Positions 15,575-24,076 of a stretch of 64,000 nt of DNA are shown one piece after another. The position numbers and the translations under genes are program-made. Numbering within the stretch: position 1 is the stretch's first letter; each line of letters starts with the position of its first letter. The notes beneath the pieces are model-generated. The model searched no databases, was not told where the DNA came from, and saw only the letters and a program-made list of their open reading frames with translations. The stretch lies in contig NZ_CP016793.1 in assembly GCF_001701025.1 (NCBI RefSeq), forward strand, positions 4,092,001 to 4,156,000. Direction: 5' to 3'. The stretch comes from Lentzea guizhouensis. GTDB taxonomy: Bacteria; Actinomycetota; Actinomycetes; Mycobacteriales; Pseudonocardiaceae.

Positions 15575-18500
15575 TCACAGGCCGGAGCACTGTCCTGACT
15601 TCGGGCCCTTGACGTCGTTCGCGAAGCCGTTGTTCACCGGTGGCGGGTTGTTGCCCGTGCAGGACAACGGGCCGCCGACGGTGGAGAACGCCACCACGGA
15701 ACGGGTCTTGTTCGACGTCAGCGACACCGGGCCGCTGACTGCGGTGTTCTCCACGGCCAACTCCGAAGAAGCGCCGTGGACGGTGACCGGGCCGCCGACC
15801 TTGGTGCCCACCAGGACCACGGAACCGGCGTCCGCGGCTGACAGCGGGCCCTTGATCTCACCGCCGAACACGTACAGCGTGGCGCCGCGGGCGACGGTCA
15901 CCGGACCGCTGATCGTCGCACCGTCCACATAGGTCACGCCGGTGACCTGCAGCGGGCCGTTCACCGTGCCGGTCACCGTCTTGGTGGCGGCGGGCAGCGG
16001 CTTGGCCAGCAGCTCGAACTCCGACAACGCGACGTCGCCGGCGAACTCCAGGCGGTAGAACGAGTAGCGGCCCGGCGAGGCGATCTTGAACGACCGGGTG
16101 TACTGCTGCCACTGGAAGCTCTCGCCGGAGCGCTTGTCGACGGTCGCCCACGTCTTGCCGTCGTAGGAGCCCTTCAGCTCCCACGACGTCGGTGACGTGC
16201 CGACCTTCGCGTTCGTCAGCGTGTAGAACTCCGCCTTCTCCTTGGCGTCGGCCGGCTTGAAGTCGACCGTGCGGACCGTCGCGGAGGTCGCGGAGTTGTT
16301 GTCCGTCAACGCCGCCACCGACAGGCCGGAGGCGGTGTCACGCAGCGGCGTGGGGACCTCGTCGCCCTTGGTGATCGACTCGGGGGCGTCGTCGGCGCCC
16401 GTGCCCCACTTCGACGGGGCCGGGCCCATGTCGAAGTCGATCGTGGCGCCGTTCGCGAGGACGTCGTGCGGCAGGGACGTCTTGTTCCACGCCTTGCCGT
16501 TGACCTTCACGCCCTGCACGTAGATGTTCTTCGCGCTGTTCTTCGGCGCGTTGACCACCAGCTTCTTGCCGTTCTCCAGCTTCACCGTCGCCTTGGTGAA
16601 CAGCGGCGAGCCGATCGCGTAGGCCGGCTTGCCCATCTGCAGCGGGTAGAAGCCCAGCGACGAGAACAGGTGCCACGCGGACATCTCGCCGTTGTCCTCG
16701 TCACCCGCGTAGCCCTGGCCCTCCTGGCTGCCGACGTAGAGGCGCGACAAGATCTCGCGCACCTTCTCCGCCGTCCGCGCGGGCTGACCGGCGTAGTTGT
16801 ACATGTAGGCGATGTGGTGCGAAGGCTGGTTGGAGTGGCCGTACTGGCCCATCCGCACGTCCCGCGCCTCGATCATCTCGTGGATCACGCCGCCGTAGCC
16901 GCCGGGGAACTTCGCGGTCTCCGGCAGGGTGAAGAACTGGTCGAGCTTCTTCGCCAGCGCGTCCCGCCCGCCGTACAGGTTCGCGAGACCCTGCCCGTCG
17001 TGCGGCACCGTGAACGCCATGTTCCAGCCGTTCGTCTCGGTGTAGTCGTAGCGCCATTCCTGCGGGTTGTACTTCGCCGGGTCCTCGACCCGCCACGAGC
17101 CGTCGACGTTGCGGCCCTGGAAGAAGTCGATCCGCTCGTCGAAGGTCAGCACGTAGTTCAGCGAGCGGTTGAGGAAGTACTCGTGCTCCTCCAGGTACCG
17201 CTTCTCACCGGTCTTCTCGTGCAACGCCTTCGCCATCTGCGCGATGCCGTAGTCGTTGAGGTAGCCCTCGATCGCCCACGACCACGCCTCGTGCAGCTGG
17301 TCGTTGCCGGTCCAGCCGAGGAAGATCGACCGGTCCATGCCCTTGCGGCCGACCGCGCTGTTCGGCGGCACCACCGAGGCGTTCTTCACCGCGGCGTCGT
17401 AGGCGGCCTTGACGTCGAAGTTGTTCACGCCCTTGAGGTAGGAGTCCGCGAACGCCACGTCCGAGCTCGTGCCGGTCATCAGGTCCGCGTAGCCGGGGGA
17501 GGACCAGCGGGAGATCCAGCCGCCGTCCTTGTACTGCTGGACGAAGCCCTCGGCCATCTCACCCGCCTTGGCCGGGGTGAAGAAGCTGTAGGCGGGCCAG
17601 GTCGTGCGGTAGGTGTCCCAGAACCCGTTGTTGACGTAGATCTTGCCGTCGACGATCTTCGCGCCGGTCTGCGTCGGCGTGTTCTGGCCGGTCGCGGGCG
17701 ACACGGGAGACGCGTACTGGAACTTGTCGCCGACCTTCTCGTAGCCGGAGTTCGGGTATAGGTAGAGCCGGTACATGTTGGAGTACAACGTGATCAGCTG
17801 GTCCTCGGACGCACCCTCGACGGAGAGGATGCCGAGCACCTTGTCCCAGGCGGCCTGCGCGCGGTCGCGCACCGACTCGAACGTGTCGGAGGCGTTGACC
17901 TCCTGCTCCAGGTTCGACCTCGCCTGGTCGACCGAGATCAGCGAGGTGGCGAGCCGCAGCTGGACGGTCTTGTCCGCGAACGAGAAGTAGCCGCCGACGT
18001 TGTCGCGCCCGGCGCCGGTGAGCTTGCCGCTCGCCGTCACGGGCTTGTCGACCTTGCCGTAGACGAACATGCGGGTCGTGCCGGCCGATCCGATCCTGAT
18101 GTCGGAGAAGCCGGTGACGACACCGTTCGCCGCGTCCAGGGTGAGACCACCGGAGTTGTTCACGTTGTCGAAGACGACGTTCTTCTGCGCCTCGTCGTTG
18201 AACGTGAACCGGAACACCGCCGCGTGGTCGGTCGGCGCGATCTCGGTCTTCATGCCGTTCTCGAACGTCACACCGTAGTAGTGCGCCTTCGCGACCTCGT
18301 TGTCGTGCTTGAACGGCAGTGCCCGCAGCGCCCGGTCCTGGGTCGGGGCCTTGTCGGACGGCATGACCTGGAACGTCTGCCGGTCACCCATCCACGGGCT
18401 CGGCTCGTGCGAGGCCGTGAACGCCTGCAGCGTCGGCAGGTTCTGGTCGTTGTTGCGCTGCTGGTACTCGTAGAGCCAGCTGGTGGAGCCCGCGTTCGTC

Positions 18501-19807
18501 ATCGGGGTCCAGAAGTTGAAGCCGTGCGGCACCGCGGTGGCCGGGAAGTTGTTGCCCCGCGAGAAGGAGCCGTTCGAGTTCGTGCCGCGCGTGGTCAGCA
18601 CGTAGTCCGACGGCTTGGCGTACTGCTTGGTGACGACGTCGCCGATCCGCACGTCGTCGAGCCAGCCGCCGAACTCCGTCGGGCCCTTGGGACCGTCGTA
18701 GGCGACCAGGATCCGCTTGATCGTCTTGCCGGCCGCGACCGTGCCGATCGTGGCCGCCACCTTGTTCCACTGGTTGGCGTAGAGGAACTTGCCCGCGCCC
18801 TGGCCCTGGGGCGACAGCACCGCGCCGTGCTGGTCGACCGCCTTGAGGTCGCTCAGGTACGTGCCGTCGGAGAACGCGAGGTCGACCGACGCGTACGTGC
18901 TCGGGTAGTCGAGGTTGTCGGTGACGAAGTTCGGGAAGATCATGTACGACAGCTCGGTCGACCGGGTCACCGGGACGTCGACGTCGAAGACCTTGTTGTA
19001 GCTGTAGCCGCGGCCCTCGGCGGTGTGCCGGCCCTGGTAGCGGAACGCCCGCACGCCGGTCCAGCCCACCCGCGCCTTGGCCGTGTAGCCGCCCGTGGGG
19101 CCGTTGCCGACGACGCTGCGCATGTTCTCCGGCGCGGGCGCGTCGCTGCCGTCGGAGAGCTGCACCTCGGCGAGCTGGATGATGTTCGGGGAGCCGTTGT
19201 TGCGGGTGATGTCGAGCTTGTAATACGTGAACGCGGCGGGGTTCGCCACGTCGAACACCCTGGTCACGAAGGGCTCGTCGGTGAAAGACTCGTTCGTGCG
19301 GGTGTCGACCACGGTCCAGTCGGTGCCGTTGGCGGAACCCTGCAGGGTCCAGTCCCGCGGGTTGCGCTCCGGCGCGTCGTTCGCCGAGGTGAGGGCGTAC
19401 TTCTTGATCAGCTGCTCGCCGCCGAACTGGAACGACGCCCACCCGGTGTTCTGGAAGACCAGCCACTTCGTGGTGGTGGTGCCGTCGACGAGGTTCTCCT
19501 TCACCTCGTTCGAGTCCGCGTTCTCACCGTTGGCCTTGACCGCCAGCACCTTGTCGGAGACGTTGCCGGGGATGCCGGAGCCGTCCGAGCCGACCACGCC
19601 GGAGGCCTTCCGGTTGCCGGCCGCGTCGGTCTCCACGGTGTTGGACCACGACGGTTGTGGTTGACCGTCCTCAAAGGACGTCGAAAAGCCCACGCCTTGC
19701 TCCTCTGGTGCGGCGGCCGCAAAGCCGTTGGTGACGCCGCACACCAGTGTCGCAGTGATCGCAACGCTCAACAGAGCCGTAGTTCGTCTCTTCCCCAGTT
19801 GCCTCAT
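15575..19807 (-). CDS. Secreted GH92 alpha-mannosidase-like enzyme with F5/8C and repeat domains
   Basis: A 1410-residue exported glycosidase of family GH92 (calcium-dependent exo-alpha-mannosidases). ATG 19807 follows a GGAAGGG ribosome site and begins a signal peptide ending near FAAAA. An F5/8-type (discoidin) carbohydrate-binding domain lies at about 90-190. The GH92 core (about 390-1070) carries FPATAVPHGFNFWTP, FLGWTGNDQLHEAWSW, NQPSHHIAYMYNYAGQP and GYAGDEDNGEMSAW, which holds the putative catalytic Glu. A second discoidin-like domain (about 1110-1240) follows. The last 130 residues repeat a 19-20-residue unit with GP(V/L) about six times, probably a small beta-helix. Likely degrades mannan or N-glycans outside the cell. 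Single gene, with operator-like palindromes upstream. Confidence 0.9.
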   Translation of the reverse strand: MRQLGKRRTTALLSVAITATLVCGVTNGFAAAAPEEQGVGFSTSFEDGQPQPSWSNTVETDAAGNRKASGVVGSDGSGIPGNVSDKVLAVKANGENADSNEVKENLVDGTTTTKWLVFQNTGWASFQFGGEQLIKKYALTSANDAPERNPRDWTLQGSANGTDWTVVDTRTNESFTDEPFVTRVFDVANPAAFTYYKLDITRNNGSPNIIQLAEVQLSDGSDAPAPENMRSVVGNGPTGGYTAKARVGWTGVRAFRYQGRHTAEGRGYSYNKVFDVDVPVTRSTELSYMIFPNFVTDNLDYPSTYASVDLAFSDGTYLSDLKAVDQHGAVLSPQGQGAGKFLYANQWNKVAATIGTVAAGKTIKRILVAYDGPKGPTEFGGWLDDVRIGDVVTKQYAKPSDYVLTTRGTNSNGSFSRGNNFPATAVPHGFNFWTPMTNAGSTSWLYEYQQRNNDQNLPTLQAFTASHEPSPWMGDRQTFQVMPSDKAPTQDRALRALPFKHDNEVAKAHYYGVTFENGMKTEIAPTDHAAVFRFTFNDEAQKNVVFDNVNNSGGLTLDAANGVVTGFSDIRIGSAGTTRMFVYGKVDKPVTASGKLTGAGRDNVGGYFSFADKTVQLRLATSLISVDQARSNLEQEVNASDTFESVRDRAQAAWDKVLGILSVEGASEDQLITLYSNMYRLYLYPNSGYEKVGDKFQYASPVSPATGQNTPTQTGAKIVDGKIYVNNGFWDTYRTTWPAYSFFTPAKAGEMAEGFVQQYKDGGWISRWSSPGYADLMTGTSSDVAFADSYLKGVNNFDVKAAYDAAVKNASVVPPNSAVGRKGMDRSIFLGWTGNDQLHEAWSWAIEGYLNDYGIAQMAKALHEKTGEKRYLEEHEYFLNRSLNYVLTFDERIDFFQGRNVDGSWRVEDPAKYNPQEWRYDYTETNGWNMAFTVPHDGQGLANLYGGRDALAKKLDQFFTLPETAKFPGGYGGVIHEMIEARDVRMGQYGHSNQPSHHIAYMYNYAGQPARTAEKVREILSRLYVGSQEGQGYAGDEDNGEMSAWHLFSSLGFYPLQMGKPAYAIGSPLFTKATVKLENGKKLVVNAPKNSAKNIYVQGVKVNGKAWNKTSLPHDVLANGATIDFDMGPAPSKWGTGADDAPESITKGDEVPTPLRDTASGLSVAALTDNNSATSATVRTVDFKPADAKEKAEFYTLTNAKVGTSPTSWELKGSYDGKTWATVDKRSGESFQWQQYTRSFKIASPGRYSFYRLEFAGDVALSEFELLAKPLPAATKTVTGTVNGPLQVTGVTYVDGATISGPVTVARGATLYVFGGEIKGPLSAADAGSVVLVGTKVGGPVTVHGASSELAVENTAVSGPVSLTSNKTRSVVAFSTVGGPLSCTGNNPPPVNNGFANDVKGPKSGQCSGL

Positions 19808-20142
19808 TGCAACCCTTCCGCCGCCCTTGCCTGCCCCGTTCGCGAGGCAGCGTTTCTGCACGTGACATCGTTGTCAAGGGACAGGACGGAAATCTGTCGT
19901 GCAACCTGTCCGCCCACTGGTTCCAACGTTGTAGGGGCCCGAGGAAAACAGCGGTCAGCGGTTGGGCCCAGGTCCCCCGGAGATGCGCTCTGAATCGGTC
20001 TTCAAAGTTACTCTCTGAGAGTAGTTGGGTGAGTCCCGCCTGGTGATTCACTCATTTGCCGTATCTGTGAACGACAGCTTGTGGCTTAGCGTTACCGGCA
20101 CCTCCTCCTGGAGGGTGTTGTGTCCTTCCGTTGCAAAGGGGA
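19808..20142. promoter_or_regulatory. GH92 upstream region with palindromes
   Basis: No gene is supported here. TGACATCGTTGTCA (19863-19876) is an inverted repeat with TGACA/TGTCA arms about 55-70 bases before the GH92 start. TTCCAACGTTGTAG (19921-19934) carries a centred CAACGTTG. Both look like LacI-family sites, a usual regulator type for actinomycete glycoside hydrolases. TACTCTCTGAGAGTA (20009-20023) is a perfect 15-base palindrome further upstream. Confidence 0.45.
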
Positions 20143-20231
20143 GTCGGTAGGGGGATGCGGGGGACGTAGCCCCCTACCGACCGTGCACGGGGCAGGTGCC
20201 GCGCCCGCACCACCATCAGCCTGCCCCGTGC
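20143..20231 (-). terminator. Two hairpins after the acyl-CoA dehydrogenase gene
   Basis: GCACGGGGCAGG (20185-20196) pairs with CCTGCCCCGTGC (20220-20231), starting nine bases past the stop. A second hairpin, GTCGGTAGGGGG (20143-20154) with CCCCCTACCGAC (20170-20181), follows. Both stems are 12 perfect pairs. Confidence 0.7.
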
Positions 20232-20240
20232 AGCACTCCC

Positions 20241-22115
20241 TCAGCGGGGTGTCGGCCGGTGGACGTTGGCCGCCGTCGACTCGCGGTGGGTCGAGTCCGC
20301 GATCCAGCTGCCGGGGATCGACGGGTCGGCGATGCCGTGCTCCAGCCAGGTGAACCGGCCGTCCATGACCTGCTTGGCCAGCGTGATGTCGCTGTCGTCG
20401 GTGTTCTTCCACAGCTTCTCGAACAGCTCGTCCACGCGGACCCGCGCCTGCCGGCAGAACGCGTCGGCCAGCAGCTGCGCGTCCGGGTTCGTGTCCTGCA
20501 CCGCCCGCACGCACGCCGCGCTCATCGCGAACAGCTCGGCCCCGATGTCCACGATCCGGCTCAGGAACCGCTGCTTGCGCTCCATCTTCCCCTGCCACCG
20601 CGACATCGCGTAGAACGTCTGCCGCGCCAGCTTGCGCGCCGCCCGTTCGACGAACCGCAGGTGCTTGGCTAGCGGACCGAACTCCGTGTACCCGGCCGGG
20701 CTCTGCCCCTTGCCGACGACCAGGGTCGGGAACCACTTGGCGTAGAACCCACCTGCCTTCGCCGCCGCCCTGATCTTGGCCTGCCGGTCGGCGTCGGGGT
20801 CGATGATGTCGCCGGCGACGGACAGGTGCGCGTCGACGGCCTCGCGCGCGATCAGCAGGTGCATGATCTCCGTGGAGCCCTCGAAGATCCGGTTGATCCG
20901 CAGGTCCCGCAGCACCTGCTCGGCCGCGACGCCCCGTTCCCCGCGCGCCGCCTGGCTCTCCGCCGTCTCGTAGCCGCGGCCGCCGCGGATCTGGACGAGC
21001 TCGTCGGCCACCAGCCAGGCCTTCTCGGACGCGTAGAGCTTGGCCAGCGCGGCCTCGATGCGGATGTCGTGGCTCCCGGCGTCGGCGAGCTCGGAGCTGA
21101 GGTCCAGCACCGCCTCCAGCGCGTACGCCGTGGCCGCGATGTAGGCGATCTTGCCCGCGATGGCCTCGTGCCTGCCGACCGGCAGCCCCCACTGCACGCG
21201 TTCGGTGCTCCACTCGCGCGCGATCTTGAGGCACCACTTGGCGCCACCGGCGCAGAGGGCGGGCAGGCTGAGGCGGCCGGTGTTCAACGTGGCCAGGGCG
21301 ATCTTGAGGCCGGCGCCTTCCTTACCGATGACGTTCTTCTTGGGCACCCGGACGTTGTGGAACCTCGTGACGCCGTTCTCGAGCCCCCGCAGCCCCATGA
21401 AGGCGTTGCGGTTCTCCACGGTGATGCCCTCGGCGTCCGCCTCGACGACGAACGCGGTGATGCCCTTGCCCGGCACCTGTGCCATGACGACGAGGAGGTC
21501 GGCCACGACACCGTTGGTGGTCCAGAGCTTGACGCCGTTGAGGACGTAGTCGTCGCCGTCCTCGGTCGCGGTGGTGCCGAGCCTGGCCGGGTCGGAGCCG
21601 ACGTCGGGTTCGGTGAGCAGGAAGGCGGTGATCTCCCCCTTGGCGCACCGGGGCAGGAACTCCTTCTTCTGCTCGTCGCTGCCGAACATCGCGATCGGCT
21701 GGGGAACGCCGATGGACTGGTGCGCGCTCAGCATGGCGCCGATGGCGGGGTTGGCGCTGCCGACCAGCATGAGCGCCTTGTTGTAGTAGACCTGCGTCAG
21801 CCCGACGCCGCCGTACTCGGGCTTGATCTTCATGCCGAACGCGCCGAGGTCCTTGAGCCCCTTGAGCACCTCGTCGGGAATCCGCGCGTCCCGCTCGATG
21901 ACGGCGTTGTCGATGTTCGACTCGGTGAACACCTTGAGCTTCTCGAGGAACGCCTCCCCGCGCTGCCGGTCGTCGGGCGACCCGGACGGGTGCGGGTGGA
22001 TGAGGTCGACGCGGAAGTGGCCGAGGAAGAGCTCTTTGCCGAAGCTCGGTCGCTGCCAGCGGGTTTCTCGGGCTTGTTCGGCGACCTGTCTGGCCGCGCG
22101 CTCGTCGACGGTCAT
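20241..22115 (-). CDS. Acyl-CoA dehydrogenase (very-long-chain type)
   Basis: A 624-residue flavoenzyme for alpha,beta-dehydrogenation of acyl-CoA in fatty-acid oxidation. The ACAD core (about 65-450) shows FGMKIKPEYGGVGLTQ, AFLLTEPDVGSDPARLGT, the FAD loop TRFHNVRVPKKNVIG, VQIRGGRGYETAESQAARGE, and RIFEGSTEIMHLLIAREAVD with the catalytic-type Glu. A C-terminal extension of about 170 helical residues makes it the size of VLCAD/ACAD9-like enzymes rather than the usual 380 residues. ATG 22115 follows GGAGGT by five bases. It is a single transcription unit closed by two hairpins, so its electron-transfer partner is elsewhere. Confidence 0.88.
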   Translation of the reverse strand: MTVDERAARQVAEQARETRWQRPSFGKELFLGHFRVDLIHPHPSGSPDDRQRGEAFLEKLKVFTESNIDNAVIERDARIPDEVLKGLKDLGAFGMKIKPEYGGVGLTQVYYNKALMLVGSANPAIGAMLSAHQSIGVPQPIAMFGSDEQKKEFLPRCAKGEITAFLLTEPDVGSDPARLGTTATEDGDDYVLNGVKLWTTNGVVADLLVVMAQVPGKGITAFVVEADAEGITVENRNAFMGLRGLENGVTRFHNVRVPKKNVIGKEGAGLKIALATLNTGRLSLPALCAGGAKWCLKIAREWSTERVQWGLPVGRHEAIAGKIAYIAATAYALEAVLDLSSELADAGSHDIRIEAALAKLYASEKAWLVADELVQIRGGRGYETAESQAARGERGVAAEQVLRDLRINRIFEGSTEIMHLLIAREAVDAHLSVAGDIIDPDADRQAKIRAAAKAGGFYAKWFPTLVVGKGQSPAGYTEFGPLAKHLRFVERAARKLARQTFYAMSRWQGKMERKQRFLSRIVDIGAELFAMSAACVRAVQDTNPDAQLLADAFCRQARVRVDELFEKLWKNTDDSDITLAKQVMDGRFTWLEHGIADPSIPGSWIADSTHRESTAANVHRPTPR

Positions 22116-22191
22116 GGTTACCTCCGAGTAGGGTGTGACCCACGTTACTCAGGGGTAGGCGGATGTCCACCGGCTCGGAGGGTGAAAGCCC

Positions 22192-22296
22192 TCAGCCGCC
22201 GGGCACCTTCCGCCGGCTCACCGACAGGATTCGCAGCAGCAGGACCACGGCCGTGAGCCGGCCGAGGTAGCGGCGCTTGCGGTGCCAAGGGGCCAC
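22192..22296 (-). CDS. Possible 34-residue basic/hydrophobic small protein
   Basis: GTG 22296 is preceded by AGGGAG with a five-base gap and opens a 34-codon frame: a basic start (APWHRKRRYLGR), one hydrophobic stretch (LTAVVLLLRIL) and a basic end (SVSRRKVPGG). The ribosome site and pattern support a small membrane peptide, but there is no family match I can recall and it could be chance. It lies in the gap upstream of the acyl-CoA dehydrogenase, on the same strand. Confidence 0.3.
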   Translation of the reverse strand: MAPWHRKRRYLGRLTAVVLLLRILSVSRRKVPGG

Positions 22297-22333
22297 TGCG
22301 GCTCCCTGTTGCGGTACGGCCGGGCAACGCACG

Positions 22334-22364
22334 AGGCCGCCCCCTCCGAGGAGGGGACGGCCCT
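22334..22364 (-). terminator. Hairpin after the DUF305 gene
   Basis: AGG(G)CCGTCCCCTCCTC on the minus strand pairs back through GGAGGGGGCGGCCT with one small mismatch. It starts 15 bases past the stop at 22379. Confidence 0.6.
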
Positions 22365-22378
22365 GGAAGAGCGACCGG

Positions 22379-23086
22379 CTACGGCAGCGGGGCGGCTCCG
22401 CGCTTCGCCAGGTAGTCCTTCATCAGCTCGGTCTCCGACGACTGCGACTTCAGCATGTTCTCCGCCAGCGTGCGCACCGCAGGCTGGCCCGCGCGGGTCG
22501 AGGCGTACTCGGCCATCGGGCCGCCGCCGAGGTGGTGGCGGAGCATCAGCTGGAGGAAGTACACGTCGAGGTCGCGGCCGGTGGAGGTGCGGAGCTTGGC
22601 CAGTTCCTCGGTGGTGGCCATGCCCGGCATGGCGGGCTTGCCCGGTTCGGCGGTGGTGGCGCCGTGGCCGTGGATGCCCGCGTCGTTCATCCAGGTCATG
22701 TAGACGCCGGAGACGTTCTGCTCGTGCTCGTTCCACATCATCAGCCAGCCCTTCATGCGGCCCACCTGTTCGAGCTGGGTGGAGGCGATGTCGAAGGCGA
22801 GCTGGCGGATGTCGGGGTCGGTGGAGCGGTCGCGGGCGATGTTGGCCATCTGGATGCCCTGCAGGTGGTGCATGGCCATGTCCTGGCAGAAGCCGACGTC
22901 GACCGAGCCCGAGGCAGGGGCCGCGGTCGAGGAGGACGTGCCGGGGAGCTTCACGAGCAGGCCGACGGCCGCGCCCAGCAGCAGGACCGCGAGCACGGCC
23001 GCGGTGATGACCAGGGTCCGGGCGACGCCGGAGGGCGGGCGCCCGGACCCCACGACCACGACCTCGTCGTCGGAAGGAGCCGTCAT
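22379..23086 (-). CDS. DUF305 exported four-helix-bundle protein
   Basis: A 235-residue protein with an N-terminal signal anchor (about residues 22-46) and a DUF305 domain outside the membrane. The ferritin-like signatures are two copies of an M/H-rich helix: FCQDMAMHHLQGIQMANIA and FLQLMLRHHLGGGPMAEYA. The paired His and Met suggest binding of copper or another soft metal; DUF305 genes often accompany copper handling. ATG 23086 shares one base with the stop of the DUF3105 gene (TGATG), so the two are co-translated. This DUF3105-DUF305 pairing is common in actinobacteria. Confidence 0.85.
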   Translation of the reverse strand: MTAPSDDEVVVVGSGRPPSGVARTLVITAAVLAVLLLGAAVGLLVKLPGTSSSTAAPASGSVDVGFCQDMAMHHLQGIQMANIARDRSTDPDIRQLAFDIASTQLEQVGRMKGWLMMWNEHEQNVSGVYMTWMNDAGIHGHGATTAEPGKPAMPGMATTEELAKLRTSTGRDLDVYFLQLMLRHHLGGGPMAEYASTRAGQPAVRTLAENMLKSQSSETELMKDYLAKRGAAPLP

Positions 23087-23907
23087 CAGCTCGACGGCGG
23101 CGTCGAGGCGGAGCCCGACGGCGGCGGCGTGCTGGCCTGGGGCTGCTCGACCACGGAGTCGTCCTTGCCGCCGTCCATCGGCACGGCGTCGGCGCCCGGC
23201 TTCTCGGCGACGAACGGGGCCGGGTTCGACAGGAACGCGGTGTTCTCGCAGGACGCGCCGACCTCGGGGTAGGTGTTCGAGTTGCGCAGCAGCGAGGAGA
23301 TGAACTGGTCGATGCGCTCGTCGTCGGCGTTGTCGACCTTCAGCTGGTGGCCCCACGACTGCAGGGAGACCGGCTTGTCGAGGCCCGGGTACGGCGACAT
23401 CATCATGTACGGGATGCCCTCGACCTTGGTCTTGAGCTTGTTCAGCGCGTCGCCGGAGACCTGGTCGGGGTTGTAGGCGATCCAGACGGCGCCGTGCTCG
23501 AGGCCGTGGACCATGTTCTCGGTGCGGACCGCCTTGTCGTAGACGACGCCGGTGCAGTCGGCCCACTGGCCGTCGTGCGGGCCGCCGAACGCGGGGGTCT
23601 GGTCGTAGGCGACGCGCTGGGTCGCCTCGACGTGGCGGGAGCCCTTGTACTCCTTGACCACGATGCCCGCGAGCGCTGTCGACGGGTCCTTGTTCGTGTC
23701 GGAGGGGCGCCACTTGGCCAGGGCGGCTTCCTTGACGTTCTGCTCGTGGATCTGCGAGTACGCGTAGCCGAAGACGCCGCCGGCGAGGCCCAGCACGGCG
23801 ACTACCGCGATGATCGTTCCCCACGGCTTGGGCTTCTTCCCCACCACCGAGGAACGGGCTGCGGCCACGCTGTTGCGTGTGGCCTTCGTCTTCTTGCCGC
23901 TGGTCAT
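23086..23907 (-). CDS. DUF3105 membrane-anchored protein
   Basis: A 273-residue protein with a basic cytoplasmic tail, one membrane span (about residues 31-53) and an extracytoplasmic DUF3105 domain. Family motifs include PAFGGPHDGQWADCTGVVYD, ENMVHGLEHGAVWIAYNPDQ and MMMSPYPGLDKPVSLQSWGH, with His residues (HGLEHG) likely to bind metal. The tail is Pro/Ser/Thr-rich. ATG 23907 is favoured over 23955 because GAGGCGGA lies just upstream. First gene of a two-gene operon with DUF305, divergent from argS. Confidence 0.85.
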   Translation of the reverse strand: MTSGKKTKATRNSVAAARSSVVGKKPKPWGTIIAVVAVLGLAGGVFGYAYSQIHEQNVKEAALAKWRPSDTNKDPSTALAGIVVKEYKGSRHVEATQRVAYDQTPAFGGPHDGQWADCTGVVYDKAVRTENMVHGLEHGAVWIAYNPDQVSGDALNKLKTKVEGIPYMMMSPYPGLDKPVSLQSWGHQLKVDNADDERIDQFISSLLRNSNTYPEVGASCENTAFLSNPAPFVAEKPGADAVPMDGGKDDSVVEQPQASTPPPSGSASTPPSS

Positions 23908-24062
23908 GTCCGCCTCAGATGTCGTCCTGGTCAACCGGCGCCAGTGTAGGGACAAGGTGTCTGGTCACTGTCAGGGCAGTGCGTTACCACGTGCGCGTTA
24001 ACACTTGCCGTCTCACCCTCCGAGACCCGGTAACCCGGTCGAGACCTGCGACAACGCTTCTC

Positions 24063-24068
24063 TAGACT
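24063..24068 (+). promoter_or_regulatory. argS -10 element (leaderless)
   Basis: TAGACT lies eight bases before the GTG start, placing the transcript start at or next to the start codon. No convincing -35 is visible. Confidence 0.45.
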
Positions 24069-24076
24069 CATCGTCC

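Noticed and set aside
19671..20051. A 126-codon minus-strand frame running into the GH92 signal peptide region
   Set aside because: No ribosome site or family match; it overlaps the GH92 start in another frame and covers the operator region.
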